Positions 10,863 to 22,980 are shown, counted from the stretch's first letter. The stretch is DNA of 64,000 bases from Thozetella sp. PMI_491 (GCA_021432635.1 MU270071.1:96392-160391); one strand, 5' to 3'. Program-made: numbers and translations. The notes: generated by a model from the letters alone, not told the origin.

Positions 10863-13144
10863 GGTGTGGAGTTATTGATATGCGTGCAGCCCAGCTTGGA
10901 CGAGTGTGGATTGGGGTTTAGGGGGGGGGTGCAGGCCGAAACAGCGGTGCAACTGGCAGCGGCAGGAGGCGCTCACCGGTCGTTATGGAGGACGCCGGGG
11001 GTGAAGGAGCCGAGTGATGCCTTGTGATACGATTGGTGAAATTGGTGAAGGTAGCTTAAGTGATTGAATGAGTGGGGAGGGCACCGGCGGCGAGTGGCGA
11101 GAATGCCTAAGACTTCCACCAAGGGGACTATCCGTGTTGGGGATACTCGGTTTCTTTGGAAACCAGTGGTGGCCGTCTTTCGGGTGCCTGTAGTGGCAAT
11201 CGTGGAGAACTGAAGAATAGAGGAGAGAAAGAAAAAAACCAGGCAGGCAGTTCGGTAGGAGTCATGGCCGATATTTGATGCTTGAGAAGATGGCTGCTGA
11301 AACTGGTCAAGCCCACCAAGGCGCAGCGGAAGGTGCTGTCTTCCCATATTTTCGGCGAGTCGAATTAGGAATGGTGTAGTTTCCTCGGTCGATAGGACTG
11401 GTACCAAGGTGGTGGGGCTTTGTTGTCCGTTTTATCACCCGTCTTACAATGGCGCACGTCAAGGCAGAATTACCAGGAGGTATCCTGTGAAGAGCCAGCC
11501 TAGGCAACGTTGCCCGGAAGCCTTCTAACATCTAGTCAAAGAGAGAACGAAAACTATTGTGATGGGAATGGCATTCAGGCAAAAGATTCTCCCTCTTTAG
11601 GAGCTCATTTGCTCGGCGAGGGTGAGATCTCGCCTCTAGCCCTCGACGATCTCGAGCCGGTTCCCTTAACTTCCTTCCATCGCGCAGCCACTTGAGGCTA
11701 CATAATAAGACAAGACCGGTGGTACCAGTTACCAGTTTCAAGGGTTGCATGGCCGCAGATTCCGGCGTGATTCATACCCCGCTAGACCCGGCTGGTAGGA
11801 CGGCCTCCCAGTTGCTTGAGGAGCGGCATTGGGTTTCGGAAGCTATGATTGGCTAATAGCACGCGAAAGTGGGCCTCTGTCGGGAATGAGTCAAAGGCTC
11901 CCAACCCTTCCTGGGAAGGTCTCTCGGATTGGCTATTTGGGTCCTGGGCTTGCAGGATTTGACTCAATTGACGAGATTTCGTAGTCTGCGTGGTACGGGG
12001 AAAGGAAGGGGGAGGAGGAGAGGGGGACGTTCGATAGCGAACTTTGGGACCGTCGTGCCAACACAAAGTAGTAGCCGCTCAGCGATGGAATCGGAGCTTA
12101 GGTTGGTCACAATTGAGGCTTTGGCAAGTTTTCGCCTGTACTCCCTAGATAGCGTTGGCTACGAGGCTGAGCGTGGGCAGATCGAAGGGTTGAGCGAGAG
12201 GGAAGATATGGGGGTGGGGGTGGGGGTAGCTATTCCTACACTCCGTACTCCATTGCCATGCACCACCCCTCGCTCGCAGCGCCGAGGCGGGGGCGGAGAG
12301 GGCGGACACGAGCAATCAGCATGCATGGAACCGCACTATGTAATCAGTGTGGCGGCAGTATTCCGTATAATATCCTCCAATACCTCCGAGCAGAAGTCGA
12401 AGGGTGTGTGCGCACCACTTGCGGACCACCTTCGACCGGACTAGTGCCGCAGCTGCACAGGCCGAACCGTGCGCAGGGCAGATCCAAACGAGACAGGTTT
12501 AAGGAAGCCCTGGCATCGCCCGGCTCGACCTCTATTTGGCGATCGAGGTATATTGTAAGGGAAACCTTCAATATATGTGGCAGTGTGCGGCTCGGACCAG
12601 GAATCGATTTAGGTCGGGCAGACTGATGGCCCACGGCGCAGCTCTGACTTGCACGTCGGGAAAAGTAGTATTAAGAGGACGTTCTGCTCCTGGCCTGGCC
12701 CGGCTCGCTATGCTACTAGCGGGCGAAAGTGCCACCGCAAGCCACTTTGTCGTTGCATTTTGCTCCTGCCCCGGTACCTCGTTGGGGCGATCGACCGTCT
12801 ACCAACAGTAAAGCATCACGCATCCCAATCTTCGACTTGAAACCTCTACCCTGGCGAAAGGGTCCTCGCGGGAGGGGTGGAGGGGGCGAGAGAAAAAAAA
12901 ACACTGGGAGCCACGAAGGAGCACGCCTCGCCAAGACGAGAGGATAGGGAGCGGTATACAAGTGAAGGGCATTTGTTAGCTTCGCATACCTTGCAAGTGG
13001 GTAACCCGAGAAGTAAAACACCCGGATATCACCACGTCGCATACCCATCGAGCCAACGAATACCTTTTTGTTATGCTAGATGCAGAATACCAAACCGGAG
13101 TGAACGAAAACGTCTACCAGCCTAGGCGACTCTTGCGGAGCGCC
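10863..13144. other. Intergenic region between the two half-zinc-cluster genes
   Basis: 2.3 kb without a convincing gene. Frames at 11929-12444 and 12258-12626 read as low-complexity sequence and overlap each other in different frames. It should contain the promoter of protein A and the 3' end of protein B. Confidence 0.45.
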
Positions 13145-15070
13145 TCAGGCAGTGGCGACGCCTATGGTGCTGAGAAGTCTGTTAGCCGTTGGTGTGACGG
13201 CGTCAGAGACTCGGGAGGAGGAGAGCCCGCCGGGAGAGGTGCGCAAGGGAAGCTAACATACCCTACACGAGTAGTTTGGTTTACGATGTACTTTGCATGT
13301 TTGTACAACCTAACTGCGACGAGGCCTACGGCGGCGCAGAGGACAGCGTACGATGAGGCTGCCCCAAGGACAGGAAGGGCAGTAGGGATTTCCAGCACAC
13401 CATGCCTGTTGGTCTCGGCCCATGCCAGATAAAAGCTGTGCGTGGCGAGCAGGAGGTCGAGAAAGCGGTGGGCCATTTCGTACGAGACGGCGGTGGCGAT
13501 GGGCAGGCACAAGAGAGGCCATTTTTGGAACAGGAGTTCAGGGGCATTCTCCGGTGTGACTGGCCGAGCCGAGCCGGTCCCTTCGAAATACTGCAGCTGT
13601 AGGGTGGTGTTAACACCCCAGAAGCCACTCGCCCGGTTCATCGAACTGCTGCTTGCGGATGGCGAGGCAGTATATGGACCTGAGAGGGGCGCCCCGCCTG
13701 TCCCGGCTCCTGGCTGCATCGGCGAGCTGTCGTGGCTGGAAATCTGGATAGAAGAGGGAGAGCTGCGCATTGGCGGGGCGCCCACCTGTCCAAAGTACCA
13801 CTGCTCGAACGTTTTGCGTCCAGAGCAGTTCTCCTGGGGACACTCCTCGGCGTTTTCTATCCACTTAAGACGGCATTTGGAGCAGATCCAGAAGAAGATA
13901 GGTGGACGCCCTTCGCGGAAATCGGTATGCGCGCTCCGAAAATGGGTGGAGAGGCTTGCTAGTCGGGGATGGCGCAGGCCGCAGACCTCGGCCTCGCTAT
14001 TGGTCTCTGATGAATCCGATCCGTCCGACCACTGGCATTCCCAGGCGCCGTCTACGAGCCGGCATATGGGGAGCAGGTAATCGTTTGGCTCGATGAACGG
14101 AGCGTTGACGGCGGTACTTGCCGGGCCGAAGCCGGCTGCTGCTGGCGAGGACCAAGGAGCGAGGGCTCTCCGCTGGCGTGTCTCGACGTACAAAGACGCC
14201 TCACGAGAAAAGGGTACTTCGCCATACAAGGGGGCTGATGATGCAGGCATGGGTAACTGGCTGTCCTCGGTCATGGCTTGGAGCATACGCTCAAGCTCTG
14301 CGGCCGGCCCATCCTGTTCGTTCGGCTCAGGGTATTGCAGCACGCTAGGCAAGCTGCTGGCAATATGCCCCCCTATGTGTAGGAACGCCTCCGAATTTGA
14401 CGAAGGGAGCTGGTGGGTTACCTGAAAGGGGGAAGGGAGGAAGCTGGAGTGTGGACTAATGGGCTTGCGTAGCTGGCCCCCTCCCTGGTAGTTTCTTTCA
14501 AACTCTGAAAGGTCGTGGTGGGTACACTTGGCGTCCCTGAGGTTAGCAGCGGCAGCGCGGAAGCGAACCTACGCAAAGGGGCCTCACCTTGACCTTTCGC
14601 TCCCGGCAGCTATCGCACGCACCCAGCTTGCGTAGCAAAGCAGCTCTGGCCTTTGTGTATTTGTCTAAGGGCCCGTGGCGCACGGCTCTCCGCCTAGCCG
14701 TGCCCAAGCGCTCCTCTTGTTCCACCACTTCCGCGATATCGACCGGTGCAGCGCTGTAGGTTACAGACTGCGTTCGGCTGCGAAGCGAAGGGGACCGCGA
14801 TATGGTTGTAGTCAGGGACGGTGTCGGGGGTGGTTCAAGCAGATCCCCTTGGCCATGGTCGATGCCGTGTCCGCCTTGTAAGCGGATCCTCTCGTTTAGG
14901 TCAAGCTCGTGCTCCATCTGCTTCATGGTGTCGTAGAGTTCTTGCGTCTCGAGCGTAGGGGTCGGCCGAAGGCGCAGGTCCGCGCTCGGCCGCGTCTGAG
15001 TCGAGAAGCCGAGAAATAGATCCTGCGTGGTGTATTGGAAGCCCGCGGGGCGTCCTGCTTGTTGCGCCAT
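13145..15070 (-). CDS. Half zinc-cluster protein with C-terminal membrane segments (B)
   Basis: I model three exons (15070-14588, 14526-13262, 13169-13145), giving 590 residues. Intron 1 (61 bp, CTAAC branch, AAG acceptor) interrupts the zinc motif; splicing yields ACDSCRERKVKCTHHDL near residues 151-167. This is again a CxxCx6C half cluster with no second cysteine triplet. Intron 2 (92 bp, GTATGT donor, CTAAC branch) leaves a very short last exon. Mid-protein cysteines and histidines (CGLRH followed by THFRSAH, then WICSKCRLKW and EECPQENC) suggest further zinc-ribbon-like folds. Two hydrophobic stretches follow (WPLLCLPIATAVSYEMA and a second ending YAVLCAAVGLVAVRL). The architecture resembles neighbour A, although similarity outside the motif is weak. 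The function is unknown. Confidence 0.75.
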
Positions 15071-16356
15071 CGTGACAGTCGGGCGCCAGCCTTGCAGGCC
15101 GCAAAAAGGAATTCGAGGCGACCAGCTACGGCAGGGGCAGCAAGGCCTCTGGAGGCCTGGAGCCGGAGGTAGGATTGGCAAGTAAAGAAAAATCCTCGCC
15201 TAGGAGACGGGCAGCAAGAAGTGTGCGGCAAGCGTGACGGGAGAGATGGCAGTGAGAAGACAGCTGGGGCGGTAGGAAAGGAGGGTACTCGGGGGGAGCT
15301 GGTGTGAAATACCATTCGGGGCCAAGTCAACGTAAGGCAGACCTGTTGCATCGTCGATGAACACAGCCTCGTTCCTCAGGTACACCAACGATGACAGCTA
15401 ACGCGCGAAGCCGCAGAACAAAATCCCGCGCACCCATCACCAGTGCCATAGTCTATAGCGAGCGTAGGAGAACCCAAGACAGGAGAGGTTGCGGCGTTGA
15501 TGCTTGCCACATCATCTCGTTGAGGATACCGGCCGCAACATTAGATAATGCAGGCGACGAGAGGGATACTCGTATTAGTTACTTTAAGATACTACCGATG
15601 AGCAGCAGGCTGCACCTGAGAACTCCCAGCTGCCAACAGCCGGCGGGTTTTCTGCTTTTTGGGTGTGATCATCATCGCGACGAGCATCACTCAATCTCGG
15701 GCGTGGGCGCGTGGCCGACCCCATCGGTCGGGCGCAACGAGAAAATGGTTGGGGGGGAGGGGGGTGCCAGTTGTGAGCGAGAAGCTTGTCACTGGCAAAT
15801 GGTTACATTAGCCTACTTGTTACCTTACGCGCTTTTGCTTTCCCTTTCCGCCCCCCTCTACCCCTCCCTCTTCTGTTATTCTCGGCAACCTACAGGTCCG
15901 ACATATCCCCTGCGAAATCCTGTGCGACGAGCGGTGGGGCGAACCATTTACAGGAGTGCGGGAGCCTGGGCCTTGTGGGAGGGTAGAATTTTTTGCGAGT
16001 TGCGGGCCTCCTGCGCAGCTATACTTACTTCTACTTCGTATATGGAGAGACTACCTACCTAGGTACGCAGTACATAGGTAACTTTCTTACGCGCACAGGT
16101 ACCTGTCCAGCACCACGAGCACCCCTTCGACGACTTGTAGTAATGACTGCACGCGCCCGAACCGACATGAATACCACACACCAGTCGGCGATGGCGGCTT
16201 ATAAGCATGGGAATTGCTCACGAAAAAGCACCTTAGTTCGGTTGGCACCATACTCCCAGAACAATTCGGTCGGACCGATGGAAATGAGCCTTTTCCAGTC
16301 ATGATTCTCAGTGCGAGCCGCCGCGCTGGCCACTCGGGCCGTCCGCATTGACCCAA
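15071..16356. other. Intergenic region with TAGGTA-type motifs
   Basis: This is the promoter side of protein B and the 3' flank of the Mte1-like gene. Frames such as 15391-16062 show no conserved features. A dense run of CTACCTACCTAGGTA-like sequence lies at 16051-16080, of the kind seen in several other gaps of this window. Confidence 0.45.
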
Positions 16357-19300
16357 TCATGCAGGCCGACCAGATTCCAGGAGATCATCGGCTTCTCTGC
16401 TCCAGGGTCCGGCACTGCTGGCAGATGCGAAGCCAGGAAACCTCATCTTTCTCTTTGGCACATCTTTCGTCGCAACACCGATGGCTGGCACTCGCGCTAA
16501 AGGCTGGACGATGGCAGAGAAGGTTTCGGACGGGAGAAAGGACTGGGGAACCTGCCCGGCCGCATCCGATTTTAGCGCTGCCTTGCGGCCACGGGTCGCC
16601 GGGTTCACTAGCCGAGCGGGCGGCTTTGGAGGTGCTGCTACTGTGGCTGCAGGAGGGTGTACCGTGGCCTCGGCATCGCCATCGCAATGTGCAGTACCGC
16701 CAGGCCCTCCAGCTCCATTGGGGATACTTCCCGGTTGGTGGCCTTTGGCTGCGAGAGGGGTGGAGGAAGATACGCATGCAACCATGCGCGTAGGCCTGGG
16801 ACCCTCGTTACTTGGTCGATCCGACGTTGCTTTGGCCAAAGCCTGCAGTTGGATTGGATTTCGAGAAGCAGCGGCGGCGGGATAGGTAAGCTGGAGTGGC
16901 GGGCTTGGAGGCTTAGCGCTGTTCGCATCAATCACCGCTCTTTGTTGCTCCTGGAAGTCGCAGCTGCGTTCGCTACCGGCCCGTGCTTGTGTTACCTGAC
17001 CGCCTACCTCGGGCAACCCGGGTGGAATAGAAGTAGCGGTCTGTACAGTGCCTCTAGGCTTCGAACCGGTTCTTCTCTCGGCCGGCGCGTCTATGAGCAT
17101 ATACTCCGCTGGCGGGAGAGGACCCGATACGGTTGCTCCAGGGCCCTCGCCGTCGCACCTCGGATCGCTACCAGTCGAAAGCTTTAAGGAAGCGGCATTT
17201 TCATGCATGCTATCCCGCATGAACGTGCCCGAATGTGAAGTAGGTCTAAGGGGTTTGCCCGGGACCTCAGCGTTGCGAGGCTGGAGTGTTATTGGCGAGC
17301 TGCTGGGGAGGAACCCGATGACCTCTCGGCTCTTTATACTCTTTCTCCCAAGCCTCGCAAGTCGTGGCCCGACAGGGACCCGTGGTAGGTCATCGGTGTG
17401 CTCTTTCGCAGTCGAACAAGCCTCGGAGCGTGGCAAATCCTTAGCAGCAACACGACTCGCAAATTTATCATCATCAATCTTTGAGGCAAGGCGGCGTTCC
17501 TTCACAGGTTTTCGTTGTATTTTTGTCCTTAGGGGATTTTCGTGATTACCCGGCTCGCTTCTTTCTCCCGGTACCGAGGCTTCTTTATCTGGTGCATCAA
17601 GGGCTTTGTGCGGCCCTGCGATCCGGGTTGTGTTACCTTCGTCACTTAGAGGTTCTTGCGGCGGGCTCTCTAGAGTGGTGAAGGATTCTATGTCGTGGCT
17701 CGGACCATTGCGACCAAGTGAGGCGCCGATGCCATTTCCGACATGGCCCGGGGGTGATGCAGAGCCGCTGGCTTGCTTCAAAACTAGGCTTCTTTTTTTC
17801 GCCGAGTTCCCAGAAGTCGAGCTCAAAACCTGGCCATTTGCCTCGATTCCATGCTTCCCAGGAGCAGCACTACCTCGCAAAGCCTTATGGGACGGCAAAT
17901 GACCTATGTCCCTACCAGGCGTGCTGCTGCTGTTCATCAGGGGAGTGTCAACAGCAAGATTGAGAGTGGGTGTACATGTATTTTTCGCATCCGAGCTCAG
18001 AGAGACATTGTTGACTCCGCCTTCCACGGTAACTTTGGCCGCAAAATCACAGGGCTCCCAGGTGGCACTGTTTGCTGGGGACTTCTCCGAAACGATCAGA
18101 AGCCCTCGCTTGCGTCGAGGTTTGATCCGCAGTGAAGTTCTCTGTTCCTCATCAACAGGCCTGCGGCCCAGAGCTGCAATGGTAGTCACTAGCGCTGGCA
18201 TTTGTTCCTTGGATTGTGGTATCCTAGGCGTTGTTGCGTTCCTTACTTCCTCTGGTGGTTGCTCGTCTGCCTGCATGGTCGGAGGTGAGTGAGAGGCCGA
18301 ACTCGAGGGCCAAGTTTCAGCTCCAGTTCCAGCTGTGCCCTTCCTGCGTTGGCGACGGGGAGCTGCTCGCCCGGCGGTGCATATTGCCCTCGGCACGCGA
18401 TTGCTTGCCTCGGATTGAGCAGAAAGCACAGGTACCTCACGCAAGATAACAATGTCGCTATCTTCATCGAGAGCATCTTGTCTCTCTACCCGATCGTCCC
18501 AATATTTGGAGAGAGGGTCACACAGGTCGTTCACTCCAATCTTGACGGGGCTAAGTCGCTGTTTCCGCGTGCTCGTGCCAACTTGTTGGCCAAGGGCCTG
18601 AGGTGTTTCGACTGGCCTATCCCCGTGATCCACCTCTGGCACCTGATCTTTAGGTTGTGAAGATCCTGGCGGTGTTGCTGTGCCTCCTTGGGGTGTGGTG
18701 TTTCTTGCGCTGATTTTCTCGTTGTACGGTGCCGGTTGCGCAGCGTAAAGGCGTCTTTGGGGAAGGGAGCTCCCGGGAACGGCGGAGAGTGTCAATTGGG
18801 TACCGAACAGACTCTGGGCATACCCTGTCTTTCTTGGCGGTGAGCCGTCACATCTCCTTCGCTTTGCCGACCGTTCATCCCCGTACATGCTTTTATCATC
18901 ATGAGATCTCTGTCTCTGTTCGAACGGGGATTCGGTGGGGAGGACAGCACGTCCGTGATGGCCCGTCGGGGTGCCGATGAGCTTGTGGAGGGGCCGGTGC
19001 CGGAGCTGAAAATGATCGTCCTGGGGGCGCGCCAGGGTGACCGACAAGGCAGGTTGCGGCAATGTCAACGAGGGAGGGCGCGCGGCAGATCTGGCTTGAC
19101 GTTGCTCTCTTTCCTGTACTCTCTTGTCGAGCAGCTCGGAAAGGTCCTGTGTTTTACGGCCGACACATTCGGAAACTTGGACAAGGATTCCGCCGCGCTC
19201 CAGCTGGACCTCTTCGCCTTCGTCAAAGTGGTGCTCTGCGCGCCAGTGCATGTCACCGACAAAATTGCCTCGCTCATCGTAGACCATGACGCGTTTGTTG

Positions 19301-19473
19301 AAGGCGTGGTATTTGAGCCGTCCATCCTGCCACCTTTTCTGCTTGCGCCGGAGGTCGTGGGTGAAAAGGCACATGAATTCGAGCACATCGGAACTGCTCC
19401 CAAGGTTGCACGGATCGGAGCCCGCCGAGGCGGGCAGAGAGAAGGCGGTGGTCATGGTCGAGCTGCGCGGCAT
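16357..19473 (-). CDS. Mte1/ZGRF1-N (DUF2439) protein
   Basis: A single exon encodes 1038 residues from ATG 19473; a second in-frame ATG six codons on (19455) is also possible. Residues about 25-115 form the DUF2439 domain, with FMCLFTHDLRRKQKRWQDG, FNKRVMVYDERGNFVGD and an ERGGILVQVSECVG block. This domain defines yeast Mte1, which binds the Mph1 helicase at D-loops and stalled forks, and the N terminus of animal ZGRF1. The rest is long, polar and apparently disordered, and ends in the motif GPWSREADDLL. No helicase or GRF zinc-finger domain is present, so it resembles the yeast-type accessory protein rather than full ZGRF1. A role in recombination or telomere maintenance is inferred from the family only. 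It is divergent from the BAR-SH3 gene. Confidence 0.8.
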   Translation of the reverse strand: MPRSSTMTTAFSLPASAGSDPCNLGSSSDVLEFMCLFTHDLRRKQKRWQDGRLKYHAFNKRVMVYDERGNFVGDMHWRAEHHFDEGEEVQLERGGILVQVSECVGRKTQDLSELLDKRVQEREQRQARSAARPPSLTLPQPALSVTLARPQDDHFQLRHRPLHKLIGTPTGHHGRAVLPTESPFEQRQRSHDDKSMYGDERSAKRRRCDGSPPRKTGYAQSLFGTQLTLSAVPGSSLPQRRLYAAQPAPYNEKISARNTTPQGGTATPPGSSQPKDQVPEVDHGDRPVETPQALGQQVGTSTRKQRLSPVKIGVNDLCDPLSKYWDDRVERQDALDEDSDIVILREVPVLSAQSEASNRVPRAICTAGRAAPRRQRRKGTAGTGAETWPSSSASHSPPTMQADEQPPEEVRNATTPRIPQSKEQMPALVTTIAALGRRPVDEEQRTSLRIKPRRKRGLLIVSEKSPANSATWEPCDFAAKVTVEGGVNNVSLSSDAKNTCTPTLNLAVDTPLMNSSSTPGRDIGHLPSHKALRGSAAPGKHGIEANGQVLSSTSGNSAKKRSLVLKQASGSASPPGHVGNGIGASLGRNGPSHDIESFTTLESPPQEPLSDEGNTTRIAGPHKALDAPDKEASVPGERSEPGNHENPLRTKIQRKPVKERRLASKIDDDKFASRVAAKDLPRSEACSTAKEHTDDLPRVPVGPRLARLGRKSIKSREVIGFLPSSSPITLQPRNAEVPGKPLRPTSHSGTFMRDSMHENAASLKLSTGSDPRCDGEGPGATVSGPLPPAEYMLIDAPAERRTGSKPRGTVQTATSIPPGLPEVGGQVTQARAGSERSCDFQEQQRAVIDANSAKPPSPPLQLTYPAAAASRNPIQLQALAKATSDRPSNEGPRPTRMVACVSSSTPLAAKGHQPGSIPNGAGGPGGTAHCDGDAEATVHPPAATVAAPPKPPARLVNPATRGRKAALKSDAAGQVPQSFLPSETFSAIVQPLARVPAIGVATKDVPKRKMRFPGFASASSAGPWSREADDLLESGRPA

Positions 19474-20680
19474 GCATCGGGCGGCATCCTCGGTGGGGAT
19501 GCGGCGGTTGCTGAATCTGAGAAGGTTGTGCGCGTGGGAGTAAATGTGCGTTGATGGGAAATCGCCCTCCGCACCGTACGCGTATGCTGAGACGATCGAG
19601 ACGAGAGTATTTGGTGCCTTCGACGGGGGGGGCGGGATGAGCCCTAAGACTTACCTGGTGACGCGCACTGCTATTTGTTTCGAGGGATCCGTTCACGGAA
19701 ACCGCGACCTAGCTGAGACGCGATGTCATGTGAGTAGATACCACCTTGGCACTACTTAGGTACTACTTAGTACTTTAGGTAGGTACTGTACATACAACAC
19801 AGCTCTCCTCCCAGCGCATCAGGCACTTCCCCACTTGCTAACGTTACCCTTGCATAGTAGCTTGTTTTTCTTCTAGGGCTCCTCCTCTCCATCCCCGCCC
19901 CTTTTTCCAATCATTACTTTAAAAAGAGATCAGTTGGCTGGTTAGAAATTTTTATAGAAATTTTAGGAAACCTGTTTCACGATTTTGGCGCAGTAACTGG
20001 CGGCTCATGACAAGGGTCCCTTAAACAGCGGCCAAGTACTGTACCAACACGCTCGGCTAACATGCCAACCTGGGGAGGATACTTCCTGGGGGCAGTACAG
20101 TGGAGCCGTGAGAAGCTCTGAAGTACAGTACTACGTAATCATTGACAACCGTAATGTATCGAACCAACCCCCCAGCGGGGCCAAGGAACTCTCTCGCACA
20201 AAACGGCCCCGACTGGTACAAGGTGAGGTAAAGTGGCTGAGCCGCTTGGAGGGATATTGATGTCGACTGGCATCTTTTGCTCCCCTCCCCCACGGTGCTT
20301 GTCCCGATTTTTTATTTAGGCTGGCACACGGTGCGGCGGCTGCGAACGACGAACAGTCTACGCAACCGACCAGTCTCATTGTTTCGTCAATAGTGTTGGG
20401 ACACAGCCAGCCAACTCCTTCTTCTGCCGCGTATAATCCTCGGCGTTCCAGGAGATATTTCTGCTTAAGGTACCCACGCGCGACCGTCAAACTCTCTTGC
20501 ACTTTCTCCAGCGAATCTTTCCTTCTTTCTCTACACTCAACTCTCGTATTTTCCACTTAGTTTGACCCCACCTATCCAATCCCATTGTCTCGACAAGCCC
20601 CGCGTGGGGAGGCCTTGACTGCCAGCACCTAGGTGCCGCTCACGTCACCAGTCGACTTCTCTTCTCTACCTTAAGACGCG
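19474..20680. other. Shared divergent promoter region
   Basis: 1.2 kb lies between the starts of the Mte1-like and BAR-SH3 genes. It holds a run of TTAGGTACTACTTAG-type words at 19745-19790, GTACTGTAC-like words near 20030 and 20120, and a pyrimidine-rich leader before 20681. No gene is seen. Confidence 0.5.
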
Positions 20681-22356
20681 ATGCAATCTATGCAGAGGCA
20701 GTTCGGCAAGCTCTGGACTAAGGGTCCCGGAGACAATGCCAAAGTTTCTGTCATTCTTAATGACTACGAGGATTCGGACAAGATGCTAGCAAAAGTATGA
20801 CTGCCCTTCACCCTTTCCGCCTATGACGTGCACATGTCTCCTCGTCGAACTGGGGGAGACGGGCCGTATCCATCTCGACCGCCTGCTGATATGCCCATTC
20901 CTGGCAGATCATCGACAGTGCCAGATCGTGGCGTGACTCGTGGGTGAACCTCGTTGGCGCGCAATTGCAAGCGGTTGCGGAATTCGAGGGCCTCTACGAC
21001 CCAATTGTCGGCGCTACTGATGGCCACGGGCGACCTTCCGTGCCGACACCCGAGCTCCAACTACACCGGACGTTCAAGCTGAAGGAGGCATATGCGGAGC
21101 TCAAGACAGAGCTATTGGAAGAAGTGGCGGTCATCGAGGAGAGGGTCATCAAGCCGGCGTCCGATGCCCGCGACTACATTGCGCCAATCCGCAAGACGAT
21201 CAAGAAGAGGGAGGCCAAGCGGATAGATTACGAAAAGTGCCAGGAGAAAGTGAACAAGCTACATAAAAAAACGGGCAAAACGGCCAAGGATGACGCCGCC
21301 TTGGTTAAGGCGCAAGATGAGATGACGCGTGTCGCAGACGTAGGAATCCCTATCTCCCTTCTTCTTACAGCTCGTTCTTTGCCGGCGCGTAACAGGACTA
21401 ACGACCTAGAGTAGGAGTTCGGAGTTGCAGATGAGCACCTTCGTCAGACACTACCCCCGATCATCGCGGCTGCGTTTAGCCTCATACCGCCTTTGCTTGC
21501 AGGACACGTTCTCATCCAGAACCGGCTGCTGGGCTTGTACTACACCACGCTCCACGGGTACTGCGAGGATGCCGGTTTTCCATCTCCCCCACCTCCAATG
21601 GCGGATGTAGTGGCGGTCTGGAACGCGAGCTACGCGCCTGCTCGGCTACAAGTAGAGTCAATTACTGTGATTGCTCGCGGGAAGTCGATCCATCAGCCTC
21701 TCAGCATCGGGGACACACAACAACAGCGGAAACCATCAGTCCCGAGCCAAGAACCCAAAGACAACTTCCGTCGCAGCTCCTCCGGTCTGATACCCGGTGT
21801 AAACAACGGCCCGGCGCCTCGAGCCCTCCGCATTCCTTCTCAGGGCTCCCTGCAGCCTCCATCTCCGACTCCTTCGAACCAACCCAGCCCCCGGGCATCC
21901 CCTGGCCCCGGCTTTAGACGACCGGACTACTTAGCACCGACTGACTTCACCACGGCCACGGTCCTGGGCGGGACCGCCTTGGAGCACTCTGCCGGCACAT
22001 CCCCAGGCTCAGTACGGCCCCGGGCGGACTATTTCGGACACCAGGTAGGCTACCAAGCCCGGCCATCAACCGCCTCTACCGTAGCGTCCACCGGCTCATC
22101 GGTAAACGCTGCCAATGGCGTCGCGAAGAAGAAGCCGCCGCCACCGCCTCCCCCAAAGAAGATCCCTAGCACGAAGCCCGAAGAGTGGGTCGTTGCGCAG
22201 TTCGACTTTGCAGGCCAGGGCCCCGGGGACCTATCGTTCAGGGAAGGTGATCGGATCAAAATTGTTAAGAAGACAGAGACAGAACAGGATTGGTGGGTCG
22301 GGGAGCTCAACGGGGCCCGGGGTAGCTTCCCCGCCAACTACTGCAGGACGTGTTGA
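20681..22356 (+). CDS. BAR and SH3 domain protein, amphiphysin/Rvs167-like
   Basis: The three exons are 20681-20794, 20908-21339 and 21415-22356 (495 residues); both introns have proper branch sites and all phases match. The N-terminal BAR domain (about residues 5-240) opens with MQRQFGKLWTKGPGDNAK and contains WRDSWVNLVGAQLQAV and the heptad-rich IEERVIKPASDARDYI. BAR dimers bind and bend membranes. A Pro/Ser-rich linker with a PPPPPPPKK run follows. A C-terminal SH3 domain (last 60 residues) has the signatures AQFDF, DLSFREGD, WWVGELNG and PANYC. Proteins of this layout act at endocytic sites and cortical actin patches, the SH3 domain recruiting WASP-like or dynamin-like partners. That role is inferred. 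Filamentous fungi often carry more than one such gene. Confidence 0.9.
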
Positions 22357-22980
22357 TTCCGGACTTCAAAAGTCTAGGTGGGCGTAGCTGTCCCACGAAG
22401 CTGCCGAAGTTGTCGATGGCCGTGCGTGATATGATTCCTTTTTTATTGCAGCGCCATGGCATCTCGCTACTACCCCAGCCAACACCTATGGGCGGGCAGG
22501 ATGATAGATATGTTTTGGATTAAGAAGAGATTCGAGGTGTCAGGTGCTAATCTGTCCCCGACAATGACTAGAGACCGAGAAGTCTCAATAAGATGTTTGG
22601 AGGGTCAGTGGGCCTATTATTGGCGATTGTAGAAGAGGCAACCGGCAATGGAGACACCGAGGCTTGCCCGTATGTATGCCTGAGATCTGTTGTCGCCTGC
22701 GAAGCAACCTCCTCGACTGCCACCAAAGGAAAAGCAGTTGTACCTCAGCAAGCTCAGCTCATAGAACTTGGTGGAGCTCCACTTAAACAGATTGGGTCCA
22801 CTAAAATCCAACCCAGCAGCCTATCGTTGACTTGTCAGAAAACTGGAGCTCCGACCACTTGCTAGTGGGAATTTTTTACCTCCTCTTACCTCCTCAACTT
22901 CCGTCGCTGCTTCCTGAGCCTTTGCTTTTCGCCTCTGCCTCGCCCTGTAGGAACTGCAAATTTCTCTCGGGGCCATTGCT
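22357..22980. other. Intergenic region
   Basis: This lies between two plus-strand genes: the 3' flank of the BAR-SH3 gene and the promoter of the mitoribosomal protein gene. I see no further features. Confidence 0.45.

Noticed and set aside
11929-12626. Two overlapping plus-strand frames (171 and 122 codons)
   Set aside because: They overlap in different frames, are Arg/Gly-rich and lack any conserved feature.
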